Origin: an uncultured Bacteroidales bacterium
GTDB lineage: Bacteria > Bacteroidota > Bacteroidia > Bacteroidales > Paludibacteraceae
NCBI GenBank assembly: GCA_937891905.1
Contig: CALATT010000085.1
Location: 1 to 16,419, forward strand
DNA: 16,419 bases
Direction: 5' to 3'
A model generated the notes under the pieces. That model saw only the letters and a list, made by a program, of their open reading frames with translations. It did no database searches and had not been told where the DNA came from. Positions 1 through 5,656 of this stretch are shown piece after piece. Numbering within the stretch: position 1 is the first letter of the stretch; each line of letters opens with the position of its first letter. Both the position numbers and the translations under genes were made by a program.

Positions 1-85
1 CTATACTATTGAAAAGATAGATTTTTCACAAATATTAACCACAAAAACCATACCATTTTATGCCTCAAGTTACTTTTATAATATA

Positions 86-183
86 CAGCATATTTCCGCC
101 CACAAAAAATAGAATAGGACTTATTCTATTTGCAAAAAAACACGCACGCGCTTGCATATATCAAAAAAAATCACTACCTTTGC
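86..183 (+). repeat. Promoter-module repeat, copy 1
   Basis: This block shares its layout with 1204-1298. A 16-nt stretch beginning CAGCATATTTCC (86-101) is identical in both copies, as is a 19-nt stretch beginning TATTCTATTTGC (122-140), and both copies end at a TACCTTTGC promoter box. The sequence between has diverged. This copy holds an inverted repeat with 10-bp perfect arms (107-116 and 122-131, AAATAGAATA / TATTCTATTT) around a 5-nt spacer. The palindrome is placed where an activator or repressor could bind upstream of the -33 box. Confidence 0.7.
152..182 (+). promoter_or_regulatory. Bacteroidetes-type promoter
   Basis: TTG at 152-154 (-33 box), a 20-bp spacer and TACCTTTG at 175-182 match the Bacteroidetes sigma-ABfr consensus TTTG / TAnnTTTG. 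Transcription should begin near 188-190 and run into the small-peptide and membrane-protein genes at 277-1181. Confidence 0.75.
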
Positions 184-194
184 GGTCGCAAAGG
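177..194. promoter_or_regulatory. Palindrome over the -7 box, possible operator
   Basis: CCTTTGCG (177-184), a 2-nt spacer and CGCAAAGG (187-194) form a perfect 8-bp inverted repeat. It covers most of the -7 element and the expected transcription start, the usual place for a repressor site. The second promoter copy at 1290 lacks it. A 2-nt loop is too tight for a good RNA hairpin of full length, so a protein-binding site is the more natural reading, but no regulator is shown. Confidence 0.4.
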
Positions 195-276
195 AATGCC
201 TACGGGCACTTTGAATTATAAAACACTTGGGAGTTAGTACAACGATAAACATAAACCACATACACAAGGATTTTTT

Positions 277-336
277 ATGGTGGCAGTTTTGTTGATTATA
301 TTCCAACTGTTATTGTCATTAGGTAATCAGATATAG
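277..336 (+). CDS. Possible 19-residue hydrophobic leader peptide
   Basis: An ATG at 277 opens a 19-codon frame ending at TAG 334-336. The peptide, MVAVLLIIFQLLLSLGNQI, is almost wholly hydrophobic and could span a membrane once. The start is preceded by AAGGA (266-270) with a 6-nt gap, the best Shine-Dalgarno match in the neighbourhood, which is notable because this phylum uses such sites little. The stop lies 5 nt before the ATG of the next gene, so translation of the two may be coupled. It could be a membrane microprotein, a regulatory leader peptide or a chance frame; I do not recognise a family. Confidence 0.4.
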   Translation: MVAVLLIIFQLLLSLGNQI

Positions 337-341
337 CAGCG

Positions 342-1067
342 ATGAAAAAATATCGTATTTGCAGTAGAATCATGTGCATGTTTGTTGTAATTGTGTTAAC
401 ATGCGACATTTATAATTTCATATACGGTAATCCAGCAGCATTCAATGCATATCCTATTCTTCCGTTTAATGCATCTCCATCTTATGTTAGAGGAGTGAAC
501 AGACTGTGTTATACAATGGACAGGATTTTCGATATGCCAGAATATGTTGATATATGTATGCCAATAAACACATTGGTAGAATACTCTCCTGAATTGGATT
601 CGTTGTGTATACATTCCGTAACACAATATGCATGGAAAAAAGATTCTTTATTAATGGAAGTGTCTTTGAAAGATGATTCAAGACGATGGCTATTAGCATC
701 CCCTTCATCTTTGTCTGAATATATATGCAAACTTCAAGAGATCGAAATTCTGGATATCAAGAACTTTTCTGCTTACCACAGAGTAACTTTGGCGAATAAT
801 CACTTGGAAACATTTTTTAATGCTATTGGGCTTAGTTTTGATACACAACTCTACATCGCTTATGTGTTCGCTATAGGCTATTTCTTAATGATACTTTCTA
901 TACCAATATTAAATGTTGTTTGTTTGATACTTTTTATAAAGTATTTTAAAGAAATTCATGCAGAAGCAGCGATTTACAAAAAAGTATTCGATGTGTGCGC
1001 CCTTATATTCCCGTGCATAACTTTAATATGCCTAAGGGTTATAACACATCTTACGGCGTCTTTTTGA
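342..1067 (+). CDS. Unrecognised membrane protein, 241 residues
   Basis: I do not recognise this protein. The N-terminus (MKKYRICSR, then a hydrophobic stretch at about 10-28) is either a membrane anchor or a signal peptide. About 140 mostly polar residues follow, which would lie outside the cytoplasm. Two strongly hydrophobic segments come near the end (about 172-200 and 216-236), joined by a short charged loop, KYFKEIHAEAAIYKK. This gives three membrane helices at most. The gene is much richer in A and T than its downstream neighbours, which suggests acquisition or weak selection. It sits behind a good promoter, 5 nt after a possible leader peptide and 12 nt before another hydrophobic small frame. 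No catalytic motif is visible. The coding call rests on length, membrane pattern and position. Confidence 0.75.
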   Translation: MKKYRICSRIMCMFVVIVLTCDIYNFIYGNPAAFNAYPILPFNASPSYVRGVNRLCYTMDRIFDMPEYVDICMPINTLVEYSPELDSLCIHSVTQYAWKKDSLLMEVSLKDDSRRWLLASPSSLSEYICKLQEIEILDIKNFSAYHRVTLANNHLETFFNAIGLSFDTQLYIAYVFAIGYFLMILSIPILNVVCLILFIKYFKEIHAEAAIYKKVFDVCALIFPCITLICLRVITHLTASF

Positions 1068-1079
1068 GAAAATAGTTAT

Positions 1080-1181
1080 ATGGCAAAGTATTTAACAGGA
1101 TTTTCTCTTGGCACTACGCTGTCTTTTATCTTAGGGTTTATCTTAGCCATGGGTTTTAGTAGCACAACTGATGAAAAGTAA
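1080..1181 (+). CDS. Possible 33-residue single-helix membrane peptide
   Basis: ATG 1080 to TAA 1179-1181 encodes 33 residues. They begin MAKYLTG, continue with a hydrophobic, glycine-containing core (about residues 5-26, including SFILGFILAMGF) and end in a polar tail, SSTTDEK. This is a good single transmembrane helix with a short positive start and an acidic end. It begins 12 nt after the stop of the 241-residue membrane protein, on the same strand, so co-transcription is likely. No strong ribosome-binding site is seen, which is usual in Bacteroidetes. It could be a small subunit of the upstream protein, a toxin-like peptide or chance. Confidence 0.4.
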   Translation: MAKYLTGFSLGTTLSFILGFILAMGFSSTTDEK

Positions 1182-1203
1182 CAAAATCACATGCTCGCAT
1201 ATG

Positions 1204-1298
1204 CAGCATATTTCCGCCCGCAAAACATAGAATTCTATTCTATTTGCAAAAAAAACACCCGAATTCTTGCGTATGTGAAAAATAATTACTACCTTTGC
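1204..1298 (+). repeat. Promoter-module repeat, copy 2
   Basis: This is the second copy of the module at 86-183. The identical blocks are 1204-1219 and 1236-1254, and the copy ends at TACCTTTGC. The palindrome here is shorter: ATAGAAT (1227-1233), 3 nt, ATTCTAT (1237-1243). An 11-nt string, TTATAAAACAC, occurs in both leaders (216-226 and 1344-1354), so the shared region may once have extended past the transcription start. Copy 1 drives the membrane-protein module and copy 2 the helix-turn-helix-like gene at 1365. Confidence 0.7.
1267..1297 (+). promoter_or_regulatory. Bacteroidetes-type promoter
   Basis: TTG at 1267-1269, a 20-bp spacer and TACCTTTG at 1290-1297 match the phylum consensus. 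Transcription should start near 1303-1305, giving a leader of about 60 nt before the ATG at 1365. No other promoter is obvious before 4454, so it may serve the genes 1365-4454 as one operon. Confidence 0.75.
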
Positions 1299-1364
1299 AA
1301 CCGAAACAGAAAAGAACGAATACAATACTAATTATTATTAACCTTATAAAACACAATTACAATT

Positions 1365-1607
1365 ATGGTGCGTACAACATTTAATCGCCTTCGTAGCGTA
1401 AAAGACAGCCTTCCACATGGTGCTTTGGATGCTATTGCTGCAGAGTTAGAAATCTCAGGTGAAGAAGTAAGAGCTTACTTCAATGGTGAAGGAACAGCAG
1501 ATTATCACATTGAGCCAGGTCCTGACGGCGGTATCGTAGAGTTTAGCAACACACGCATCTTGGAGATTGCTCTACGCAAAGCTTGGGAGGTTCAGAATGC
1601 CCTCTAA
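1365..1607 (+). CDS. Small protein with helix-turn-helix-like segment, 80 residues
   Basis: The 80-residue product is small and soluble. Residues 18-40 (PHGALDAIAAELEISGEEVR and on) resemble a helix-turn-helix: a short helix with IAAELEIS and a second helix starting EEVRAYF, much like the turn in LacI- or sigma-type DNA-binding domains. The basic N-terminus (VRTTFNRLRSVKD) fits nucleic-acid binding. A short DGGIVEF strand follows, then a helix, ILEIALRKAWEVQ, perhaps for dimer formation. It has its own promoter, a copy of the one at 152-182, and the next gene starts within a few nucleotides of its stop. I infer a small DNA-binding regulator; no family name can be given with certainty and the target is unknown. 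Confidence 0.75.
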   Translation: MVRTTFNRLRSVKDSLPHGALDAIAAELEISGEEVRAYFNGEGTADYHIEPGPDGGIVEFSNTRILEIALRKAWEVQNAL

Positions 1608-1612
1608 GAAAA

Positions 1613-2560
1613 TTGAATAAACACATATCTTATATACAAAAAGTAGTAGCTCTGGTCGTTATGATTGGAGCACTACCTTTTTTTATTAACGCGAGCGCAA
1701 GCGCGCGTGAGGAAAAAGGGGAAAGCCAAGAGGCGAGAGTGGAAAGTGGAAAGCCAAGAGTGGAAAGTGGAAAGTCAAGAGTGGAAAGCCAAGAGTCAAG
1801 AGTGGAGAGCGAGTGGTTGGATGACTACAGCAAGCCTGTGGGATTGACCTACAGTGCGCAGGCAACGCTCAACGCTGCCTATCTATGGCGAGGACTCTAT
1901 GTAGGCGCTGCCAACCTGCAAGCAAGTGCCAGCGTGGGGTATGGAGGTTTATACGCCGACCTTTGGTGGAACATAGGTACTACCGACTGGCGCTTTAATA
2001 CTTTCCAACCCGAGATGGATATCACCATCGGTTTCAATCGCTGGGGACTGAACGCCTACGCACTGCTCGTACATAATTTCAACTGCGGTCTATTCGATTT
2101 CAGCAATCGCGTAGGCAGCGGAGGTAACTCCTTCGAAGTAGGTGCGCGATACACCGTGAGCAGTAAGTTGCCATTGAGTTTCTTATGGGCCACACGCTTG
2201 AGTGCCACCGACGGATACATAGACGCAATAGGCGATACTATTCGCGCTTATTCCACCTACGCAGAGATTAGTTACACCCACGCCCTACCCCATGGACTAA
2301 GCCTATACGGCGCTATTGGTATCACACCATGGAAGAGCGTCTATACGGGTTATCAACGCGATTTCGCGGTGCAGAACATAGAAATCCGTCTGCGCAAAGA
2401 CTGGGACTTGAGTAAGCATTGCGGACTCAAACTGCAAGGCGCACTCTCTATCAATCCGTCCGCCTGGGCAGCAGACAAGAGTAGCGCACAATGGCACCCA
2501 TACAACCCTGGTAATCAGTCCATAAACGCCAATATATGCGCAGGAGTTTATCTTAAGTAA
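1613..2560 (+). CDS. Outer-membrane beta-barrel (TorF/Gcw_chp-like porin), repeat-bearing
   Basis: The product has a signal peptide (residues 1-31, ending ASASA), a low-complexity linker (about 37-67) made of RVESGKP-like units, then a barrel domain with alternating strands. The motif AYLWRG (89-94) followed by GYGGLYADLWW resembles putative porins of the TorF/Gcw_chp type. The next gene encodes a clear paralogue. The start is uncertain. TTG 1613 gives a textbook signal peptide 5 nt after the previous stop. TTG 1583 adds ten residues and overlaps the previous gene. The first in-frame ATG (1661) would cut off the basic part of the signal peptide. The linker is encoded by 7-nt repeats, so the frame could switch on and off. 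It probably sits in the outer membrane; the substrate is unknown. Confidence 0.8.
   Translation: MNKHISYIQKVVALVVMIGALPFFINASASAREEKGESQEARVESGKPRVESGKSRVESQESRVESEWLDDYSKPVGLTYSAQATLNAAYLWRGLYVGAANLQASASVGYGGLYADLWWNIGTTDWRFNTFQPEMDITIGFNRWGLNAYALLVHNFNCGLFDFSNRVGSGGNSFEVGARYTVSSKLPLSFLWATRLSATDGYIDAIGDTIRAYSTYAEISYTHALPHGLSLYGAIGITPWKSVYTGYQRDFAVQNIEIRLRKDWDLSKHCGLKLQGALSINPSAWAADKSSAQWHPYNPGNQSINANICAGVYLK
1722..1812 (+). repeat. Heptanucleotide tandem repeat inside a porin-like gene
   Basis: About 13 consecutive 7-nt units read aRagtgg or aaagYca, for example AGAGTGG at 1736, 1757, 1778 and 1799, AAAGTGG at 1743 and 1764, and AAAGCCA at 1722, 1750 and 1785. The edges are degenerate. Three units make 21 nt, so the encoded peptide repeats every 7 residues (RVESGKP, RVESGKS). 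Gain or loss of one unit shifts the frame. No stop codon occurs in any of the three forward frames across the repeat. Confidence 0.85.
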
Positions 2561-2573
2561 CATTATTTAAGGC

Positions 2574-3407
2574 ATGAAAAAGATTTTTACTATTTTAGTG
2601 GCAATGGTAGCCACTTTGAGTGTTAATGCATGGGAATACGAAAACCCAGGTTTTGAATGGTCAGTAGGTGCTGATTTTACCAGTTCATACCTCTGGCGCG
2701 GTATGCGTTGCGGTGGCGCAGCTATACAACCCGATGTGACGATCGGTTACGGCGGACTCAACCTCGATGTATGGGCGAACATCTCCCCATTAGACAACAC
2801 TTTCCAAGAGTTCGCACCCGAAGTGGACTTCACACTCTCCTATACCATCGCGGGTCTCACCATCGGTGCTACACACTATTACTACTGCGATGGCACAAAA
2901 TTCTTTGACGGCAAAATGCCTACGCTCGATGCATACAACAACGAAGAATACGCCTCCAACCAAACGGAAGTATTTGCCAAATTCGCCTTCGGAGACCTAT
3001 TCGAGAAAATACCACTGACCATTATGTGGTCCACCTATGTGAGCGGTGACGACTGGAAAGAGATATACAACGACGCCGACGAACTGACAGGACTCGAACG
3101 CGCATACTCATCCTACTTAGAAGTGAGTTACGACGCCGAACTGCCATTAGGATTCACATTGACACCTACTGTAGGTATGACCCCATGGGCGAGTGTGTAT
3201 AACGACTACGAAGACCAGTTCTCCGTCAATAATATATCACTCAAACTTAACTGGTGCTTGGAGGTGGGCGATCATTTTGAATTGGACCTCTATGCTATCG
3301 GTATGCTCAATACAGCTGGTATCACCAAAGAGAATATCATTCCTTCGCTCTCTGGCAACGACCAGCGCCTTAATGGCGCCATAGGCGTCGGCATTTGGTT
3401 GTTCTAA
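2574..3407 (+). CDS. Outer-membrane beta-barrel (TorF/Gcw_chp-like porin)
   Basis: This 277-residue protein has a signal peptide (1-19, cleavage after VNA) and a barrel made of alternating polar and aromatic strands that ends in a C-terminal aromatic residue (IGVGIWLF), as outer-membrane barrels do. It is a paralogue of the preceding gene: SSYLWRG (37-43), then IGYGGLNLDVW, EFAPEVDFTLSY and TPWASVYNDYEDQFSVNNI all have counterparts there at the same spacing. It lacks the repeat linker. The ATG is preceded by AAGG (2569-2572) and lies 13 nt after the previous stop, so the two are surely co-transcribed. Similar proteins are named putative porins (TorF/Gcw_chp) from the YLWRG region; I infer the family by eye. 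Substrate unknown. Confidence 0.8.
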   Translation: MKKIFTILVAMVATLSVNAWEYENPGFEWSVGADFTSSYLWRGMRCGGAAIQPDVTIGYGGLNLDVWANISPLDNTFQEFAPEVDFTLSYTIAGLTIGATHYYYCDGTKFFDGKMPTLDAYNNEEYASNQTEVFAKFAFGDLFEKIPLTIMWSTYVSGDDWKEIYNDADELTGLERAYSSYLEVSYDAELPLGFTLTPTVGMTPWASVYNDYEDQFSVNNISLKLNWCLEVGDHFELDLYAIGMLNTAGITKENIIPSLSGNDQRLNGAIGVGIWLF

Positions 3408-3422
3408 TCGCCTAACCGCCTT

Positions 3423-4454
3423 ATGGAAAGAACAAAACTCATACGCAATAGTGTTGCGCTTATTGGATTAAGCGTAGCCATGCTGCTCTTCTTTCTTCCT
3501 GACAAGGAGAAGAGCGCATCGTATTGTACCAATCAGGGAAAGATTTTTGGCACTTTCTATACCATTCAATACGAAGCCACTACCGACCTGCACGATACTA
3601 TCAAAGCCACATTACAAGCCTTTGATAATAGTCTGAGTATGTTCAACCCCTCCTCTACTCTCTCGGCTATCAATGCCAATCGCGACACCACGACCGACCT
3701 CTATTTTGAGCAAATGTGGTGCGAAGCGCAACGCGTACACACACTCTCCAATGGTGCTTTTGACATCACTATCGCGCCATTAGTCAACTTCTGGGGATTT
3801 GGCAACAAAGGTAGAGTGAGCACACTCAAGGATACAGACCACAGCTATATGGTTGACTCCCTTCGCCAATTGATAGGTTTGGAGAAAGTGCAACTTATCG
3901 ACCACCATATTATCAAGTCCGACCCTCGTATCATGTTGGACGGAGGTGCGGTGGCCAAAGGACAAGCATGCGATTTGATAGCACAATTACTGACAGAGAA
4001 AGGTTGCTCCAACTACTTGGTGGAGATAGGCGGAGAGATAGTAGGACAGGGAATGAATAGTCGCGGTGAACCATGGCGAGTGGGTATCAGTCGTCCAGAC
4101 GATGACCCCAGCGGACAACAAGAGATACAAGAGATCATTGCCACAAGTGATATATGTATGGCTACCAGCGGTAACTATCGTAATTTCTATTACGATGGTA
4201 ATGAGAAACGCAGCCACACGATTGATCCACGCACAGGTTATCCCGTGCAGCACTCATTACTCAGCGCCACAGTGGTGAGCAGTAGTTGTATGCGCGCAGA
4301 CGCTCTCGCCACAGCATGCATGGTGTTAGGCGCAGAAAAAGCATTGGAGATGATTAAAGCAGCAGACGACGCTTCATGCTACCTACTCGTAGCACAAGCA
4401 GACTCAATAATCGTCCTCACCTCACCAAATTGGGGAGAAATGGCACAAAAATAA
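3423..4454 (+). CDS. apbE: FAD:protein FMN transferase ApbE
   Basis: ApbE moves FMN from FAD to a threonine of extracytoplasmic proteins, such as subunits of Rnf/Nqr-type complexes and FMN-binding domains. The 343-residue length is normal. Family motifs appear in order: GTFYTIQY (43-50), a DNSLSMFNPSS segment (68-78), GAFDITIAPL (111-120), LDGGAVAKG (172-180), VEIGGE (200-205), HTIDPRTG (265-272) and ADALATA (292-298), which supplies the Asp and Thr for Mg2+ binding. The N-terminus holds a hydrophobic anchor (about 8-25) but no lipobox cysteine, so it is probably tethered to the inner membrane facing the periplasm. It follows two porin-like genes with a 15-nt gap. No flavin acceptor is encoded in the window, so its link to the porins is only positional. 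Confidence 0.93.
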   Translation: MERTKLIRNSVALIGLSVAMLLFFLPDKEKSASYCTNQGKIFGTFYTIQYEATTDLHDTIKATLQAFDNSLSMFNPSSTLSAINANRDTTTDLYFEQMWCEAQRVHTLSNGAFDITIAPLVNFWGFGNKGRVSTLKDTDHSYMVDSLRQLIGLEKVQLIDHHIIKSDPRIMLDGGAVAKGQACDLIAQLLTEKGCSNYLVEIGGEIVGQGMNSRGEPWRVGISRPDDDPSGQQEIQEIIATSDICMATSGNYRNFYYDGNEKRSHTIDPRTGYPVQHSLLSATVVSSSCMRADALATACMVLGAEKALEMIKAADDASCYLLVAQADSIIVLTSPNWGEMAQK

Positions 4455-4461
4455 AGAAATA

Positions 4462-4493
4462 TTTGCATATGTGCAATTTTTGTTGTACCTTTG
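4462..4493 (+). promoter_or_regulatory. Promoter of the bamD-rpoZ-coaBC operon
   Basis: TTTG at 4462-4465, a 20-bp spacer and TACCTTTG at 4486-4493 match the Bacteroidetes consensus exactly. Transcription should start near 4499, leaving a leader of only about a dozen nucleotides before the ATG at 4511. The -33 box sits in a small inverted repeat, TTGCA / TGCAA (4463-4476), which may be chance. Confidence 0.8.
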
Positions 4494-4510
4494 CAGGCTG
4501 ATTTATTAAA

Positions 4511-5314
4511 ATGCGTAAAAACGGGTTTATCATATTACTATTAATGCTGTTCCTCACAAGTTGTGGGGAATACCAGCGTTTGCTCAAATCGCGCGACCCA
4601 GAGGAGAAATACCAAGCCGCATTGCAGTATTTCAATCAGAAAGAGTATGTAAAAGCACAAACACTGCTTGACGATATTTCTTCTTATTACAAAGGCACCG
4701 AGCGCTCTGAGGATATCTTAGCCTATTTAGCGCGCTGCTACATGGGGCAAAAGAGTTACGAGTCAGCCACAGAGTATTATCAGGCTTATGTGCGCAATTA
4801 CCCAAAGGGTAAATACGCCACTGAGGCGCATTTTCAAGTAGGGCACTGCCAATACATGGACGCACCCGACGCACGGTTAGACCAACAAATAACACAAAAG
4901 GCGATACAAGCATTCACTATCTTTGTGGAGCTATACCCAGAAAGCCCATACGCAGAGCAAGCATACACCGAGATGAGTGAGTTGTATGACAAATTAGCAC
5001 AGAAAGAGCTCTACAATGCACAATTATACTATAATTTAGGTAGTTACCTCGGCAATAACTATGCGAGTTGCGAGATTGTAGCAAAAAATGCGCTCAAGAA
5101 CTACCCAAGCAATAAATTCCAAGAGGATTTTAACTGGCTTATACTGCAAGCCAAATACCAGCAGATGGTGCAATCCGTGGAGGAGAAGAAATTAGATCGC
5201 GCTCGCGATACACAAGACGAATACTATAATTTCATCACCGAATATCCAGACTCTAAGCACCGCAAAGAGGCAGATAAGATGTTAATACAAATACGCAAAA
5301 TAACAAAAGAATAA
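4511..5314 (+). CDS. bamD: Outer membrane assembly lipoprotein BamD
   Basis: BamD is the essential TPR lipoprotein of the BAM complex, which inserts beta-barrel proteins into the outer membrane. The product has a lipoprotein signal peptide with a lipobox, LTSC (15-18), so Cys18 would be lipidated. Tetratricopeptide helices follow across the 267 residues, for example EEKYQAALQYFNQKEY, SYESATEYYQAYVRNYP and QAFTIFVELYPESPYAEQAY. The spacing of YP turns and length fit BamD (YfiO). It starts the operon and is followed after 3 nt by the omega-like subunit and coaBC, an order I know from Bacteroides. Its job fits the many envelope genes around it. Confidence 0.93.
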   Translation: MRKNGFIILLLMLFLTSCGEYQRLLKSRDPEEKYQAALQYFNQKEYVKAQTLLDDISSYYKGTERSEDILAYLARCYMGQKSYESATEYYQAYVRNYPKGKYATEAHFQVGHCQYMDAPDARLDQQITQKAIQAFTIFVELYPESPYAEQAYTEMSELYDKLAQKELYNAQLYYNLGSYLGNNYASCEIVAKNALKNYPSNKFQEDFNWLILQAKYQQMVQSVEEKKLDRARDTQDEYYNFITEYPDSKHRKEADKMLIQIRKITKE

Positions 5315-5317
5315 GAT

Positions 5318-5650
5318 ATGGACTACAAGAATTCAAAAGCACCAAAGAACACAGTTACACGCGATGTAAACCAATTGATGGAACCAGTTGGTAATGTGTA
5401 CGAAACTGTGGCTATCATCGCTAAACGCGCCAATCAAATCAGCGTAGGCATTAAGAAAGAGTTAGACGCTAAATTACAAGATTTCTCTATTCCTCAGGAC
5501 AACCTCGATGAGACTTTTGAGAACAAAGAGCAGATCGAGATTAGCCGTCAATACGAGCGTTTGCCAAAGGCAACCCTCATGGCTACACAAGAATTTATCG
5601 ATGGCGAATTAGCATACCGTACAGGTAACCGCGACGAGGCATTGAAGTAA
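5318..5650 (+). CDS. rpoZ: RNA polymerase omega-like subunit (Rpb6 family)
   Basis: This 110-residue protein matches the Bacteroidetes form of the RNA polymerase omega subunit, which helps RNA polymerase assemble and fold. The conserved core GNVYETVAIIAKRANQIS (26-43) is the Rpb6/omega signature, the segment that wraps around the beta-prime C-terminus. A following ENKEQIEISRQYERLPKAT and the ATQEFIDGELAYR tail are also typical of this phylum. The start ATG lies 3 nt after the bamD stop, and coaBC begins 6 nt after its end. It is annotated both as rpoZ and as a hypothetical protein in related genomes, but the alignment by eye is strong. Confidence 0.9.
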   Translation: MDYKNSKAPKNTVTRDVNQLMEPVGNVYETVAIIAKRANQISVGIKKELDAKLQDFSIPQDNLDETFENKEQIEISRQYERLPKATLMATQEFIDGELAYRTGNRDEALK

Positions 5651-5656
5651 TACTCA

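Larger units (their letters stand above)
1..276. other. AT-rich intergenic region with promoter and leader
   Basis: I see no gene in this stretch. Positions 1-85 hold nothing I recognise. Positions 86-183 form one copy of a promoter module that recurs at 1204-1298. Positions 183-276 would be the transcribed leader of the downstream genes and end with an AAGGA ribosome-binding site at 266-270. The frames on both strands are short and unconvincing; a 61-codon frame on the minus strand covers the promoter and has no recognisable protein character. Confidence 0.6.

Noticed and set aside
1109..1125. TTGGCAC string, possible sigma-54 (-24) element
   Set aside because: The expected TTGC -12 element is missing at the right distance, and the string lies inside a possible small gene.
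1191..1209. Hairpin-like ATGCT-c-GCATATGC-AGCAT, possible terminator
   Set aside because: No loop to speak of, a bulge in one arm and no T-run after it on either strand; it also overlaps the promoter-module repeat.
1665..1847. 60-codon frame from ATG 1665 across the 7-nt repeat
   Set aside because: It stays open because no frame has a stop in the repeat; it ends soon after it and has no other support.
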